Origin: Vulcanimicrobiota bacterium
GTDB taxonomy: Bacteria; Vulcanimicrobiota; Vulcanimicrobiia; Vulcanimicrobiales; Vulcanimicrobiaceae
NCBI GenBank assembly: GCA_027459645.1
Contig: DAIDHQ010000028.1
Location: forward strand, 186,001-250,000
Length of the DNA: 64,000 nucleotides
Direction of reading: 5' to 3'
A model generated the notes under the pieces. It was not told where the DNA came from. It was given only the letters and a program-made list of their open reading frames with translations, and made no database searches. The first letter of the stretch is position 1. Every line of letters begins with the position of its first letter. The translations under genes and the position numbers were made by a program. Below are positions 17,782 through 27,442 of this stretch, one piece after another.

Positions 17782-18456
17782 ATGAGATACCTCATCGTCG
17801 GGTGCGGCCGTGTCGGCTCCGCACTTGCGAAACTCCTCGACGCCGACGGTCACGAAGTGATCGTCGTCGACGAGAATCCCGCCGCATTCAAGCGGCTCGG
17901 CACGAAATTCAAAGGGCATGTCGTCGTCGGTACGGGCATCGATTACGACGTACTCAAACGAGCGGGCGCAAAGACCGCCGACGGATTCGTGGCCGTGACC
18001 GACGGTGACAACCGCAACATCATGGCGGCATTGATCGCACAACGCATGTTCAAGATCGAACGCGTGGTCTGCCGCATCTACGATCCGCCGCGCGGACAGA
18101 TGTATCGCGAACTCGGCGTACAGACGGTCGTTCCGACGACCGTCGGCGCGAAGCTGATTCGCGATACGCTGATGCAAGCGCCGTGGGATCCGATGCACTC
18201 GTTTGATTTCGGGAAGGTCACGTCGCTCGCGGCGGTCGTCGGCAGCGAGCACGCCGGCAAGCGGGTGGGTGAGATCGAACGGCCGGGTCTGATCCGCATC
18301 GCGGCGATCCGCCGCGGCTCGGCCGGCGTCCTCGTCGCTTCGAACGACGTCGTGCTGGAAGCGGGCGACGAAATCAACGCGGTCGTCGCTCCGGAAGCGA
18401 TCAGCGAATTTGCGCGCATGTTCCACGGCGCCGCACCACAGGTGGCGACCGCGTGA
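17782..18456 (+). CDS. TrkA-type potassium transport regulator (single RCK unit)
   Basis: The 224-residue protein has an N-terminal NAD-binding Rossmann domain (YLIVGCGRVGS, VIVVDENP, VAVTDGDNRN) and a C-terminal RCK_C region from about residue 140. Such peripheral proteins gate Trk/Ktr potassium channels in response to nucleotides. E. coli TrkA contains two such units in one chain; here each unit is its own gene, with a second copy 14 bases downstream. No TrkH/KtrB channel lies in the window. The ATG start is at 17782, 98 bases from the divergent tRNA. Confidence 0.92.
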   Translation: MRYLIVGCGRVGSALAKLLDADGHEVIVVDENPAAFKRLGTKFKGHVVVGTGIDYDVLKRAGAKTADGFVAVTDGDNRNIMAALIAQRMFKIERVVCRIYDPPRGQMYRELGVQTVVPTTVGAKLIRDTLMQAPWDPMHSFDFGKVTSLAAVVGSEHAGKRVGEIERPGLIRIAAIRRGSAGVLVASNDVVLEAGDEINAVVAPEAISEFARMFHGAAPQVATA

Positions 18457-18470
18457 GAAAGATCCGCTAA

Positions 18471-19169
18471 GTGTTCATCATCATCGTCGGCGGCGGCAAG
18501 GTCGGCTCGTACCTGACCCGCGCGCTCTTGCAGCAGAATCACGAAGTCGTCGTCGTCGAAAAGAACGACAAAAAGGCCAAAGCGCTCGATACGCTGATCG
18601 ATCGACAGGTAACGATGCTCGGCGACGGCTGCGACCCGTTCGTGCTCGACGCGGCCGGCATCGCCCGCGCGGACGTCGTCGTGGCCGACACCGGAGACGA
18701 CGAAGACAACCTCGTCGTCGTTTTGCTCTCCAAGAAAAAATCGAAAGCGCGCTGCATCGCCCGCGTGAACAATCCGCGTAACAAGCAGATCTTCGATTCG
18801 CTCGATCCCGAAGATCCCGTCACGGTCATTTCGTCCACCGAAATCATTCTCGACGTGCTCAACGAGCACGTGAATGCGGCCAGCTACTCCGCGGCGCTCG
18901 AAACGATGCACCTCTTCGGACGCGGCAATCTCAGCCTGGTGCGCATCAGCATTCCCGAAGGTTCGTCGTGCGACGGTCGCACGATCGCCGAGATATCCTT
19001 GCCGCGCAACAGCGTCCTGGTGGCGATCGAGCGTCCCAACGTCGAAGAGATGTTGATCCCGACGGGCGATACCACGCTGCGCGCCGGCGACCGCATCGTC
19101 GCCGTCGTTAAAAACGGCGCGGGCGAGAAGCTGCAAGCAACGTTCTGCGGCGGCGCGGTGGTCAGATAA
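18471..19169 (+). CDS. second TrkA-type RCK protein
   Basis: This 232-residue paralogue begins at GTG 18471, 14 bases after the first trkA stop. It has its own GxGxxG-like site (IVGGGKVGSYL), an acidic ribose-binding position (VVVEKND), VADTGDDEDN, and a C-terminal RCK_C domain. Two unequal RCK chains from one operon would be expected to form a mixed ring like the two halves of E. coli TrkA. The downstream KdpD-N gene fits a potassium-sensing role. The partner channel must be encoded elsewhere. Confidence 0.92.
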   Translation: MFIIIVGGGKVGSYLTRALLQQNHEVVVVEKNDKKAKALDTLIDRQVTMLGDGCDPFVLDAAGIARADVVVADTGDDEDNLVVVLLSKKKSKARCIARVNNPRNKQIFDSLDPEDPVTVISSTEIILDVLNEHVNAASYSAALETMHLFGRGNLSLVRISIPEGSSCDGRTIAEISLPRNSVLVAIERPNVEEMLIPTGDTTLRAGDRIVAVVKNGAGEKLQATFCGGAVVR

Positions 19170-19285
19170 ACCGCCGGTAGCGCGGTCAACCACACCGTCA
19201 GATTGGGACGCAACGCAAGCAACGCACAAAACGGCCAAGCGTCCGTAGCAGAGGGCCGGTATCACCATCGCGAAGCCTTGCCGCA

Positions 19286-21409
19286 ATGGAACGCTCCTCC
19301 CTCGAAGCGCCGCTCAAGGAATATGGCGAGCAGGCACGCCTCGTCGTGTATATCGCGGCTGCGCCCGGTGCCGGCAAAACACGGCGCCTGCTGACCGACG
19401 CGCGCCGCTTTCAGGCAGCAGGCAAGCGCGTATACATCGGCTGGATCGAGCCGAAAGGCCGGCCGGATCTCGAACGTCTCGCGGAGGACATTCCACGCGT
19501 TCCCGCGCGCAAGGTGCAAATAGGCGCCGAAACCTTCGACGAATTCGATCTCGATGCCGCAATCGCGCTCAAGCCCGAGATTCTCATCCTCGACGAACTC
19601 GCCCACGCAAATCTCGAAGGTTCGGCCAACCCTCACCGCTGGCAGGATGCGCTTGCCCTGCGTCAGGCCGGAATCACGACGCTCGGCGCATTCAACATCG
19701 CGCACCTCGAAAGCGCGTCGCCGACGGCGGAAGCGCTGCTGGGACATCCGATCCGCGCGCTCGTGCCGATGTCGTTTTTGAAAACGGCCGACGAAGCGAT
19801 CGCCATCGATGCCTCGCCCGAATTGCTCCTGCGACGCCTTGCCGACGGAAAAATCGTGGCGAGCGACGACATCCCGCGCGCGAGTTACGGCGCGTTTAAG
19901 GAATCGACGCTCACCATGCTGCGCGAGCTGTTGCTGCGAACGATCGACGCGCTCACGATTCCAAGCGTTGCCCCTGCGGCGGCCTCGGCGGCGGTAGCCA
20001 TCGTTCCCGACGGCGTGGACGCGCGCATGTTTCTCGAGCGCATCAATCCGCTCGCAAGCGCTTTCGATCTCTCGCTCGAGATCTTGCCGGCGCCGGGCGC
20101 CGATCCGATCGCGATCGAGCGGGAGGCACGCGCCCACAATGCCGACGTTCGACCCGCGCAGGAGCCCGCGACGATCGACGTTCCCGCTCTGCGCGCGTCG
20201 ATGATCGCACTCGCGAACGGAAAGCTCGCCGCAAAGCTCGTCAACGCGCCCGTCGTGCGCGACATCGCAATCGTCGACGCCTCGCAATCGTTTCTGGAAC
20301 AGTCGACGTTCACCACGCCGCTCTCGGGAACGCTGGGCGATCGCATGCGCGTGGGGTACGGCCGGCTGACGGTCTTTCTCGGCGCCGCGGCGGGCGCGGG
20401 AAAGACCTACGCGATGCTCGATCGCGGACAACAGTTGCTTGCCGAGGGCGCAGACGCGATCATCGGGCTGGTCGAGACGCATCAACGTCCCGAAACCGAA
20501 GCGATGATCGGACCGCTGCCGATCCTTGCACGCAAGACCATCGTTCACGACGGCATCACCTTTACCGAGATGGATCGCGACGCGATTCTCGCGCGAAAGC
20601 CGCAGGTCGTGCTCGTCGACGAACTCGCGCACACCAATGCGCCCGGCTCGCTCGCGCCCAAGCGCTTCATGGACGTGCTCGCATTTCTGCGCGCGGGCAT
20701 CAACGTTCTCACCACGCTCAACGTGCAGCATTTGGAGGCGTTGAGCGACGCCGTCTATCGCACGACCGGAACGATCGTGCGCGAGACGCTTCCCGACGGC
20801 ATCTTGCCGCTCGCGGATGAAGTGATCCTCATCGACGTAACGCCCGAAACGCTGCGCGAGCGGCTGCGCGCGGGAAAAATTTACCCGAAGGAGCGCATCG
20901 AAGCCGCGCTCTCGAATTTCTTCCGCACCGAAACGCTCGCGTCGCTGCGCGAGCTTGCCATTCGCGAGGCGCTGCGCTCCGAGACGCGCGAACGCATCGC
21001 CAGTCCCTTCTCCCGGCTGCTGCTTAGCGTGGTCGCCCGTGAAGAGGATATGTTGCTGGTGCGAAAGGCCAGCCGCCTAGCGTTGCGCCTCGAAGTCGAT
21101 TTTGCGATCGCGCATATCGCGGAACGCAACGATAAGGTCGATCCAAAAGCCCTCACGCAATTCCAGCGCGTCGCCCAAGCGATCAACGCCGACTGGATCG
21201 ACGAGCGCGCCGACGACGCCGCGAAACGTTTGCTTCAGGTAGCGCGAGCGCGCGCAGAAACCGTCGTAGCGGTAGGCGGCACGCACCGCGCTCCGCGGTG
21301 GCCGGCGCGTAACGCCTTCGCCCGGCGCCTGCTCGACGCCGGCGCGCGAGAACTTCTCGTGCTGGCGCGGCCCGCACCGGATGCGCCAACCTCTAACGAT
21401 ATCGACTGA
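19286..21409 (+). CDS. tandem KdpD N-terminal (P-loop) domains plus Usp-like domain, no histidine kinase
   Basis: The 707-residue protein contains two KdpD sensor domains. The first has Walker A AAAPGAGKT (residues 24-32) and LDELAHANLEGS (about 102-113). The second has GAAAGAGKT (366-374), VDELAHTNAPGS (444-455) and TTLNVQHLEALSD. A Usp-like domain follows the second unit. The DUF4118 membrane region, DHp and HATPase domains of real KdpD are absent, and no kdpFABC or kdpE is present. In KdpD this part reads potassium, ATP or cyclic-di-AMP; here it may regulate the upstream TrkA pair directly. The first copy is more divergent (FNIAHLE replaces LNVQHLE). Soluble; start ATG at 19286. Confidence 0.85.
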   Translation: MERSSLEAPLKEYGEQARLVVYIAAAPGAGKTRRLLTDARRFQAAGKRVYIGWIEPKGRPDLERLAEDIPRVPARKVQIGAETFDEFDLDAAIALKPEILILDELAHANLEGSANPHRWQDALALRQAGITTLGAFNIAHLESASPTAEALLGHPIRALVPMSFLKTADEAIAIDASPELLLRRLADGKIVASDDIPRASYGAFKESTLTMLRELLLRTIDALTIPSVAPAAASAAVAIVPDGVDARMFLERINPLASAFDLSLEILPAPGADPIAIEREARAHNADVRPAQEPATIDVPALRASMIALANGKLAAKLVNAPVVRDIAIVDASQSFLEQSTFTTPLSGTLGDRMRVGYGRLTVFLGAAAGAGKTYAMLDRGQQLLAEGADAIIGLVETHQRPETEAMIGPLPILARKTIVHDGITFTEMDRDAILARKPQVVLVDELAHTNAPGSLAPKRFMDVLAFLRAGINVLTTLNVQHLEALSDAVYRTTGTIVRETLPDGILPLADEVILIDVTPETLRERLRAGKIYPKERIEAALSNFFRTETLASLRELAIREALRSETRERIASPFSRLLLSVVAREEDMLLVRKASRLALRLEVDFAIAHIAERNDKVDPKALTQFQRVAQAINADWIDERADDAAKRLLQVARARAETVVAVGGTHRAPRWPARNAFARRLLDAGARELLVLARPAPDAPTSNDID

Positions 21410-21428
21410 GCGCTACCGCCCGGCGGCT

Positions 21429-22535
21429 TTAGGGAGCGAGATCGAGACGGCCGATTCGGCGTTGATACGTAAGCGACCCCAGCAGTATCGTGGCGATCAC
21501 GACGCCGAACGTCGCATCTCTTACCACGTTCGCATTGGGAAGTGAAGCGGGAATGCTCGACGCGAGCGCGAGCGACACAGCGCCGCGAACGCCGGCGAGC
21601 CGCACGACCGTCATCCACGAGCGCATGAATTTCGGGGAGAATTGCAGCAAGCCGTAGGCCACCAGAGCACGCGATACGAGCACGCCCAAGATCGTCCAGC
21701 CAAGAATCTCGCGCAAGTCCCACAGATGCAGCAATTCGACGGCCGCACCGATCAAAAAGAACAACACCGCGTTCGACGCCGTCGCGGCCGCGTGCCACGC
21801 GCGTTCGACGCTTTGCGCCATGCCGATATTGCAGCGAGTGCGCTCGATCTGACGCATGACGAGCGCACAGGCGATCGTCGAAAAGATCCCCGAGCCCCCG
21901 AAGGCGTCGACCGCTGCGTAGGATAGATACGCCGCTGCGAAGGTGACGACGATCTGCACCGCAACCGGCGATTTCGGACGCAACGCCGTCGACCCGGCCA
22001 ACCCGAACGCGGCGCCGGCGACGATGCCGAGCAGCGAGCCCAGGACGGCTCGACCCGCGAGCGTCGCAACCGTCATACCGGTCACCGACGCGACGGTAAC
22101 GACGCCGATGACCTCGCGGTAGAGTACGACGGCGATCGCGTCGTTGAGCAGCGATTCACTCTCCACGATCGTCGAGAGCAAAGCCGGCACGGGCAGGCGC
22201 CGGAAGATCGCCGTGACGGCAACCGGGTCCGTTGCGCTCAACACGGTTCCCAACACGAGCGAAGCCCCGAGCGCGAGTCCGCCGAGATAGTGCACGGACG
22301 CGGCAATAATCGCCGCGGTCAAGACGACGCCGGGAACTGCCAGCAGCACGATCGCACGCCATCCACGCACCATCGTTCGCAGATCCAGCTGCCACGCTGC
22401 TTCGAAAATAATCGCCGGCAAAAATACGTGAAACGTGGCGAAGGCAAAGAGCGGGCCGAAGTACGCGCTCTTCGCCTCGCCGACGATGAGCCCGGCGACG
22501 ACGAGGGCACCGATTTGCCAGAGTTTCAACGTCAT
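21429..22535 (-). CDS. CPA1 (NhaP-like) sodium/proton antiporter
   Basis: The 368-residue polytopic protein shows CPA1 signatures: a PAIIFEAAWQLD region, SATDPVAVTAIFRRLPVP, and ESLLNDAIAVVLY with the ion-binding ND pair, plus RLAGVRGAVSLALA near the end. It exchanges sodium or potassium for protons at the inner membrane. The C-terminal cytosolic extension seen in longer NhaP proteins is missing. ATG 22535 is chosen; GTG 22562 would add nine polar residues. It is convergent with the KdpD-N gene and ends the minus-strand run from miaB. Confidence 0.9.
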   Translation of the reverse strand: MTLKLWQIGALVVAGLIVGEAKSAYFGPLFAFATFHVFLPAIIFEAAWQLDLRTMVRGWRAIVLLAVPGVVLTAAIIAASVHYLGGLALGASLVLGTVLSATDPVAVTAIFRRLPVPALLSTIVESESLLNDAIAVVLYREVIGVVTVASVTGMTVATLAGRAVLGSLLGIVAGAAFGLAGSTALRPKSPVAVQIVVTFAAAYLSYAAVDAFGGSGIFSTIACALVMRQIERTRCNIGMAQSVERAWHAAATASNAVLFFLIGAAVELLHLWDLREILGWTILGVLVSRALVAYGLLQFSPKFMRSWMTVVRLAGVRGAVSLALASSIPASLPNANVVRDATFGVVIATILLGSLTYQRRIGRLDLAP

Positions 22536-22571
22536 TCTTCGCGACCGGCAACCGATGGGCACGCAAACACG

Positions 22572-23780
22572 CTAGTGCGTGTGCGTGAAATTTCCCACGC
22601 GCACGCCGTGCGCTGCGATGCGCGCGATTGCCTCGCGCATGCCGAGCGTCTGCTCCGGTCGGCCGACGGCCGCGAAATACCACGCCGGGTCGATGTTGAG
22701 CGTCCGCGTTTGAATCATGTGAACCGGCACCGCATCGAGGAAGGCATCCATCGCGGCGATTTCGTCGACGTCGTCGGTGACGCCCGGATGCGTCAGCAGG
22801 TTCAAACTCACGCGCAGACCGCGAGCGACGGCGATGCGGATCGATTCCAGCACGTCGTCCAATCCGTAGCCGATCGGGCGGTAGTACGCGGCATACGCAT
22901 GCGGCCGGAACGAGTTCAAACTCACGCGAACGGCCTGCAATCCCGCATCGATGCAGCGCTGCAGCGCCGAGGGCATGCTGCCGTTGGTATTGAGGTTGAT
23001 CGTGCCATTGTCGCGTTCGCCGCGAATCGCTTCGATCGCGCGCGCGATGGTCACCGAGCGCAGCAACGGCTCTCCCTCGCAGCCTTGCCCGAACGAAACG
23101 ATGCCCTCGGGAACGCGCTCGAGATGGTGGACGGCGACGCGGGCCAGATCGGCGGCCGTCGTTTCGAAATCGATGCGCGTTTGCGGCGACGGCAGTCCCG
23201 ATTCCGGCTCTTGCTCGGAAATGCAGCCCACGCAACGCGCGTTGCATTTCGGGGAAACGGGAAGCGCCGCTTCACCACGCTCCAAGAATACGTTCTGCGC
23301 GGTGAAGCATCCGTATTCGCGCGAGCACAGCGCAACTTGCGCGAGCACGCGATTCGAAGGGTCGGCGGCAAGGCGCGCATCGAGAATCGATTCCAGTTCG
23401 CCTTCTTCGAAGAGGCGCGGCTTCCAATCGTCGCTCTCGTCGGTCTTAACGGCCGCGACGTACAGCTGGTCTTCCACGACCGCCGCAAAGGTATAGCCGA
23501 AGAGCGGCAATGCCGGCGCGGCGGGATCGGCGTCGTACGAAGGAACGAGCAGCCGCGTATACCCCGCGGGCAAGATGGCGGCGATCGCAACGTCTTCTTC
23601 CAACACGCCGTCGGTCGTGAGCGGCCGTCGTCCGGGCAGCATCATTTCGACCGTTCCCGCCGGAGCCGGAATCAGTTCGTCGAGATCCGCCTCACGCACG
23701 ATGCCGCCGTCTGCAAGCGGCGTATACGTGTCGTCGAAATAGATGCGGCCGGCATCGTCGCAGTAAGCCAATCCGATCAT
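22572..23780 (-). CDS. radical SAM protein, probably tungsten-cofactor/MoaA-type fold
   Basis: The 402-residue protein carries a CxxxCxxC cluster motif (CNARCVGC) near residue 185, preceded by an unusual N-terminal region of about 170 residues with two further cysteines (CSREYGC). Downstream, FGQGCEGEPLL and NLNTNGS fit SAM-binding strands. The reaction is unknown. Its ATG overlaps the dapF stop as ATGA, so the two are co-translated. The cofactor-family label is only a guess from layout; radical SAM membership is firm. Confidence 0.85.
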   Translation of the reverse strand: MIGLAYCDDAGRIYFDDTYTPLADGGIVREADLDELIPAPAGTVEMMLPGRRPLTTDGVLEEDVAIAAILPAGYTRLLVPSYDADPAAPALPLFGYTFAAVVEDQLYVAAVKTDESDDWKPRLFEEGELESILDARLAADPSNRVLAQVALCSREYGCFTAQNVFLERGEAALPVSPKCNARCVGCISEQEPESGLPSPQTRIDFETTAADLARVAVHHLERVPEGIVSFGQGCEGEPLLRSVTIARAIEAIRGERDNGTINLNTNGSMPSALQRCIDAGLQAVRVSLNSFRPHAYAAYYRPIGYGLDDVLESIRIAVARGLRVSLNLLTHPGVTDDVDEIAAMDAFLDAVPVHMIQTRTLNIDPAWYFAAVGRPEQTLGMREAIARIAAHGVRVGNFTHTH

Positions 23781-24553
23781 GGCGCGATCGTCGTATCGAA
23801 AACGCGTTCGGCCGGCCCGGTCATGAGCGCCGAACCGGTCGGCGTGAACTCAATCTGCAACTCGCCGCCCGGCACCCGCACCGTTACGGGCGAGTGTGCG
23901 ACGCCGCGCGCGATTGCCGCCTTCGCGCATGCGACGGCTCCCGTCCCGCACGCCATCGTCAAGCCGACGCCGCGTTCGTAGTGCCGGGCGTCGAGCGTGT
24001 GCTCGTCACGCACGACGGCCAGATGCACGTTGACGCCGTTCGGAAAGAGCGCATCGTGTTGCAAGCGTTCGCCAAGATCCGCGAGGTCGACGTCGTCGAG
24101 CGACGCCACGAACATGACCAGGTGCGGGTTTCCGACGTCGACGGCCACCGCTTGCGGCCATGGAAGCGGCATGTCGACGACGTGCGCGCGTCCCATGTCG
24201 ACCCGAACTCGATAGACGGGACCGCGAACGAGCACGGACGTGGCGATCGGCCCCGCTTTGGTCTCGATGATCTGATCGGCACCGTCACCGCATTCGTCCA
24301 AATAGCGTGCGACGCAACGGACGCCGTTCCCACACATCTCGGCTTCACTGCCGTCCGCGTTAATGACGCGCATCGACGGTCCCGCCGCACCGCTTCCGAT
24401 GACGAGCAAACCATCTGCACCGATTCCGGTCGTGCGGCGGCAAACCGCGCGCGCGAATTCCACGACGTCGTCCAGCGCCTGCTCGCGCGTGTCGACGATC
24501 ACGAAATCGTTGCGCGCGCCGTGCATTTTTGCGACGGCGACGCGGTCGCTCAT
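23777..24553 (-). CDS. dapF: diaminopimelate epimerase
   Basis: Starting at the ATG at 24553 (ATGA overlap with hfq), the 258-residue protein has the two catalytic cysteines in the expected contexts: [13 protein letters not shown] and [11 protein letters not shown]. Other marks are [10 protein letters not shown] at the N-terminus, TGIGADG, and GNPHLV. It converts LL- to meso-diaminopimelate for lysine and peptidoglycan synthesis. It is slightly shorter than the usual 270-280 residues. Presence of meso-DAP cell wall chemistry is implied. Confidence 0.96.
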   Translation of the reverse strand: MSDRVAVAKMHGARNDFVIVDTREQALDDVVEFARAVCRRTTGIGADGLLVIGSGAAGPSMRVINADGSEAEMCGNGVRCVARYLDECGDGADQIIETKAGPIATSVLVRGPVYRVRVDMGRAHVVDMPLPWPQAVAVDVGNPHLVMFVASLDDVDLADLGERLQHDALFPNGVNVHLAVVRDEHTLDARHYERGVGLTMACGTGAVACAKAAIARGVAHSPVTVRVPGGELQIEFTPTGSALMTGPAERVFDTTIAP

Positions 24554-24795
24554 GAGGTGGTCGCGCTCTCGATCGGCGGAAGCTCCGCCACGGGCACGGC
24601 AGCCGAGGGAGAGATCGTCGAGATCGCGTGTTTGTAGATCAAATGCGTTTTTCGCTCGTATTCCAACAGCACGGTGAATGGATCGAAACCTTTCACCGTT
24701 CCGCGAAGTTGAAACCCGTTCATCAGGTAGACGGTTACGTGGGTGCCCGCTCGCCGGCACTCCGCGAGAAACGTGTCCTGGAGGCTGCCCGCCAT
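24550..24795 (-). CDS. hfq: RNA chaperone Hfq
   Basis: The 81-residue Sm-like protein begins [10 protein letters not shown] at ATG 24795 and holds both Sm motifs: [19 protein letters not shown] and the diagnostic YKHAIST. It forms a hexamer that pairs small RNAs with mRNAs. Position directly after miaA, in a mutL-miaA-hfq order, matches the classic arrangement. A longer open frame upstream belongs to a shadow of miaA. Its stop overlaps dapF as ATGA. The ribosome site is weak, so translation may depend on miaA. Confidence 0.97.
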   Translation of the reverse strand: MAGSLQDTFLAECRRAGTHVTVYLMNGFQLRGTVKGFDPFTVLLEYERKTHLIYKHAISTISPSAAVPVAELPPIESATTS

Positions 24796-24805
24796 GTTGC
24801 AAGCT

Positions 24806-25705
24806 TTAGGTCCAGCCGAGCAATTCCCTTGCCTTGCGCTCGACGTCCGGCGGTTGCACCCACTCCGTCTGAGGCTCGCGCTTGAACCAGGAGCGCTGCC
24901 GGCGAGCATAACGGCGCGTCGCGCGGGCAAGCGACGACCGCAGTTCGTCTGCGGTCGACCAACCCGAGAGAAACGCCAGCGCTTGAGGATATCCGACGGC
25001 CGTTGCCGCCACCGCAGCGGGACCGATGCGCTCCGCTTCTTCCAGCAAGCCGGATGCAAGCATCGTTGCGGTTCGGCGATCGATGCGACGGTCGTTCTCT
25101 TCGAGCGGCACGTCCAGAAAGAGTTTGGCGAAGGCGATCCCGCGGCTGCGAAGGTTGCGCCCCTCGCTTCCTCCGCGTTGCGGTGCGAGCGCGATTTCGA
25201 GCGCGCGCAACACGCGGTAGGTATCGTGCGGATCCAGGGTCGCGGCGCGGCGCGCGTCTCGGCGCACGAGCCAATCGTAGAGAAACTCGGGCGGATGCAA
25301 GCGCGCTTCGGCGGCGAGCCGTTCGCGCAGCGCTTCGTCGTACTCGGCCGCAAGGGTTACGCCGCCGGTCAGAGCACGAACGTAAAAGCCGGTTCCACCC
25401 ACGACGATCGCGCGCTTTCCGCGTGCGTGGATCGCGTCGATGCACGCCACGGCATCGGCAGAAAAGCGCGCGGCGGAATAGCGTTCGTGCGGATCCAGAA
25501 ATCCGATCAAATGGTGGGGTACCGCCGCGAGTTGCTCGGCCGAGGGGGCGGCAGTACCGATCGGCATGCCGCGATAGATCTGCCGTGAGTCGGCTCCAAC
25601 GATTTCGGCGTCGAACGCCTGCGCGAGGGCGATCGCGAGATCGGTCTTTCCCGAAGCGGTCGGTCCGGCAAGCACGAGAACGCCCGGCGTCGCGCGGCGC
25701 TCCAT
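24806..25705 (-). CDS. miaA: tRNA dimethylallyltransferase
   Basis: The 299-residue enzyme transfers a dimethylallyl group to N6 of A37 in tRNAs reading UNN codons; MiaB (31639-33048) then thiomethylates it. Motifs: P-loop [24 protein letters not shown], and [12 protein letters not shown]. The ATG at 25705 overlaps the mutL stop (TGATG). Both enzymes of the ms2i6A37 pathway are therefore in the same minus-strand run. Confidence 0.97.
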   Translation of the reverse strand: MERRATPGVLVLAGPTASGKTDLAIALAQAFDAEIVGADSRQIYRGMPIGTAAPSAEQLAAVPHHLIGFLDPHERYSAARFSADAVACIDAIHARGKRAIVVGGTGFYVRALTGGVTLAAEYDEALRERLAAEARLHPPEFLYDWLVRRDARRAATLDPHDTYRVLRALEIALAPQRGGSEGRNLRSRGIAFAKLFLDVPLEENDRRIDRRTATMLASGLLEEAERIGPAAVAATAVGYPQALAFLSGWSTADELRSSLARATRRYARRQRSWFKREPQTEWVQPPDVERKARELLGWT

Positions 25706-27390
25706 CAAATTCGCTTGAACATCTTTTCGATGTCGGCCGGGGCGAACCGCACCATGGTCGGGCGCCCGTGCGGGCAGTGCATCGGATTCGCGCAGACCGC
25801 CAGGCGCTCGACGAGCGTCGTCATCTCGTCGAACTCCAGCCGCTCTCCGGCGACCGTGACGGAATGACACGCAAGCGAGGCCCAAATGCGTTCGCGGACG
25901 TCGCGCTGTTTCGGTTCGTCGCCCAGATCGTCGAGGAAGCCTTGCAAATCGAAGGGGCGCGCGCCGTAACCCGCAGGCGTCGCGGTAATGCGATAGGTTC
26001 GCTCGCCGAAGGCTTCGATCTCGAGGCCGCCTTCGCGCAGGACGTGCATCGTACGCTCCAACGCCTCGCTCTTAGCGGCATCGAGTTCGACGACGATCGG
26101 CACGAGCAGCGGTTCGCTCGGCGCTCCCGCGTTTGCGCGCGCCAAGATCAGTTCATACGCGATGCGTTCGTGTGCGGCGTGCTGGTCGAGCAGCAGCAAA
26201 CCTTCGCCGTCGCTCGCGACGATGAAGGTGCGATGCAGTTGCGAAAGCACGCGCATGCGGCGCACCGGCACGTCGTCCGGATCCGCCACGATCCCGCTCT
26301 CGAAGAGCGATTGAACGTGCGGAAGTGACGGGTCGATGCTCGACGGCGCCAACGAAACGTTCGCAACCGACGTCGCGTCGCGGAAGCGCTCGGAGGCGTG
26401 ATTGCGCAACGTTGCGGCAATCGCGTGCCGGACCGCGTCAAAAACTTGCGTGCCGTAACGTAAGCGCACGTCGCTCTTGGTCGGATGCACGTTCGGATCG
26501 ACGTGCTCCGGCGGAATGTCGAGGAAGAGCACGCCGTACGGCTGCCGCCCCACCATCGCGAAGGTCGAATATCCGGCAGTCCACGCGCCGGCGAGCTGCG
26601 TGCTGCGCAGCAACCGTCCGTTGACGAAGAGCACTTGCATTCGCCGGTCGCCCCTGTCGTTGCCGGGGGCGCTGATGAATCCGCGTAAGCTGCCGTCGAG
26701 GGTCCGCGCCGCGGCATCATCGAGGGGTATCAACGTGGCCGCCGCCTCGCGTCCAAAGACCATCGCAAGGCGCTCCCGCACGTCGCCCGACGGCATCACC
26801 CACACGTCTTTGCCGTCGTGGCGGAGCGCAAAGGTGACGTGCGGATAGGCGAGCGCGAATGTCGAGAGCCACGACGATATGCGCGAAAACTCGGCGCTCG
26901 GGCTCTTCAAATACTCGCGGCGGACGGGCACGTTTTCGAAGAGTCCACGCACGATCACGTGCGTTCCCGGCGGGGATGCGACCGGCTCGACGTCGCCTAC
27001 TTCTTCCGCATGCGCGTACACGCGCGAACCGATGCCGTCGCTTGCGACGCGCGAGCGCAGTTCGACGCGCGCGATTGCGGCGATCGATGCCAAACCTTCG
27101 CCGCGAAAACCGAGCGTCGCAACGCTCTCGAGATCGCTTGCTTCCGTGAGTTTGCTCGTCGCGTGCCGCAGGACGGCTACCGGTAACTCCGGCGGCGCGA
27201 TACCGCCTCCGTCGTCGATCACTTCGATAAGATCGAGACCGCCGCGTTCGACGTTCACGCTAACGCGCGACGCGCCGGCATCGACGGCGTTCTCGACGAG
27301 TTCCTTGACGACGGACTGGGGGCGCTCGATCACCTCGCCGGCGGCGATTTGCCCCACGGTAACGGGATCGAGAACGTGAATGGTGGACAT
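25705..27390 (-). CDS. mutL: DNA mismatch repair protein MutL, endonuclease-type
   Basis: The 561-residue protein has the GHKL ATPase N-terminus (QIAAGEVIERP, ELVENAVDAGA, DDGGGI, GFRGEGLASIA). Its C-terminal domain has metal-site motifs DQHAAHERIAYE (near residue 400), ACHSVTV and CPHGRP (near 538). These mark the nicking form of MutL found in bacteria without MutH. It works with MutS, encoded about 1.7 kb upstream. The two redox genes at 27443-28923 separate the partners. Confidence 0.97.
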   Translation of the reverse strand: MSTIHVLDPVTVGQIAAGEVIERPQSVVKELVENAVDAGASRVSVNVERGGLDLIEVIDDGGGIAPPELPVAVLRHATSKLTEASDLESVATLGFRGEGLASIAAIARVELRSRVASDGIGSRVYAHAEEVGDVEPVASPPGTHVIVRGLFENVPVRREYLKSPSAEFSRISSWLSTFALAYPHVTFALRHDGKDVWVMPSGDVRERLAMVFGREAAATLIPLDDAAARTLDGSLRGFISAPGNDRGDRRMQVLFVNGRLLRSTQLAGAWTAGYSTFAMVGRQPYGVLFLDIPPEHVDPNVHPTKSDVRLRYGTQVFDAVRHAIAATLRNHASERFRDATSVANVSLAPSSIDPSLPHVQSLFESGIVADPDDVPVRRMRVLSQLHRTFIVASDGEGLLLLDQHAAHERIAYELILARANAGAPSEPLLVPIVVELDAAKSEALERTMHVLREGGLEIEAFGERTYRITATPAGYGARPFDLQGFLDDLGDEPKQRDVRERIWASLACHSVTVAGERLEFDEMTTLVERLAVCANPMHCPHGRPTMVRFAPADIEKMFKRI

Positions 27391-27442
27391 AGCGATGCGG
27401 CAGCAGCTTCGTCGCGCCGCCGCCGCACCCTATGCGTGGGCG

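Noticed and set aside
22290-23981. Plus-strand 563-codon frame opposite the antiporter and radical SAM genes
   Set aside because: It crosses two recognised genes on the other strand and has shadow-like Arg/His-rich composition.
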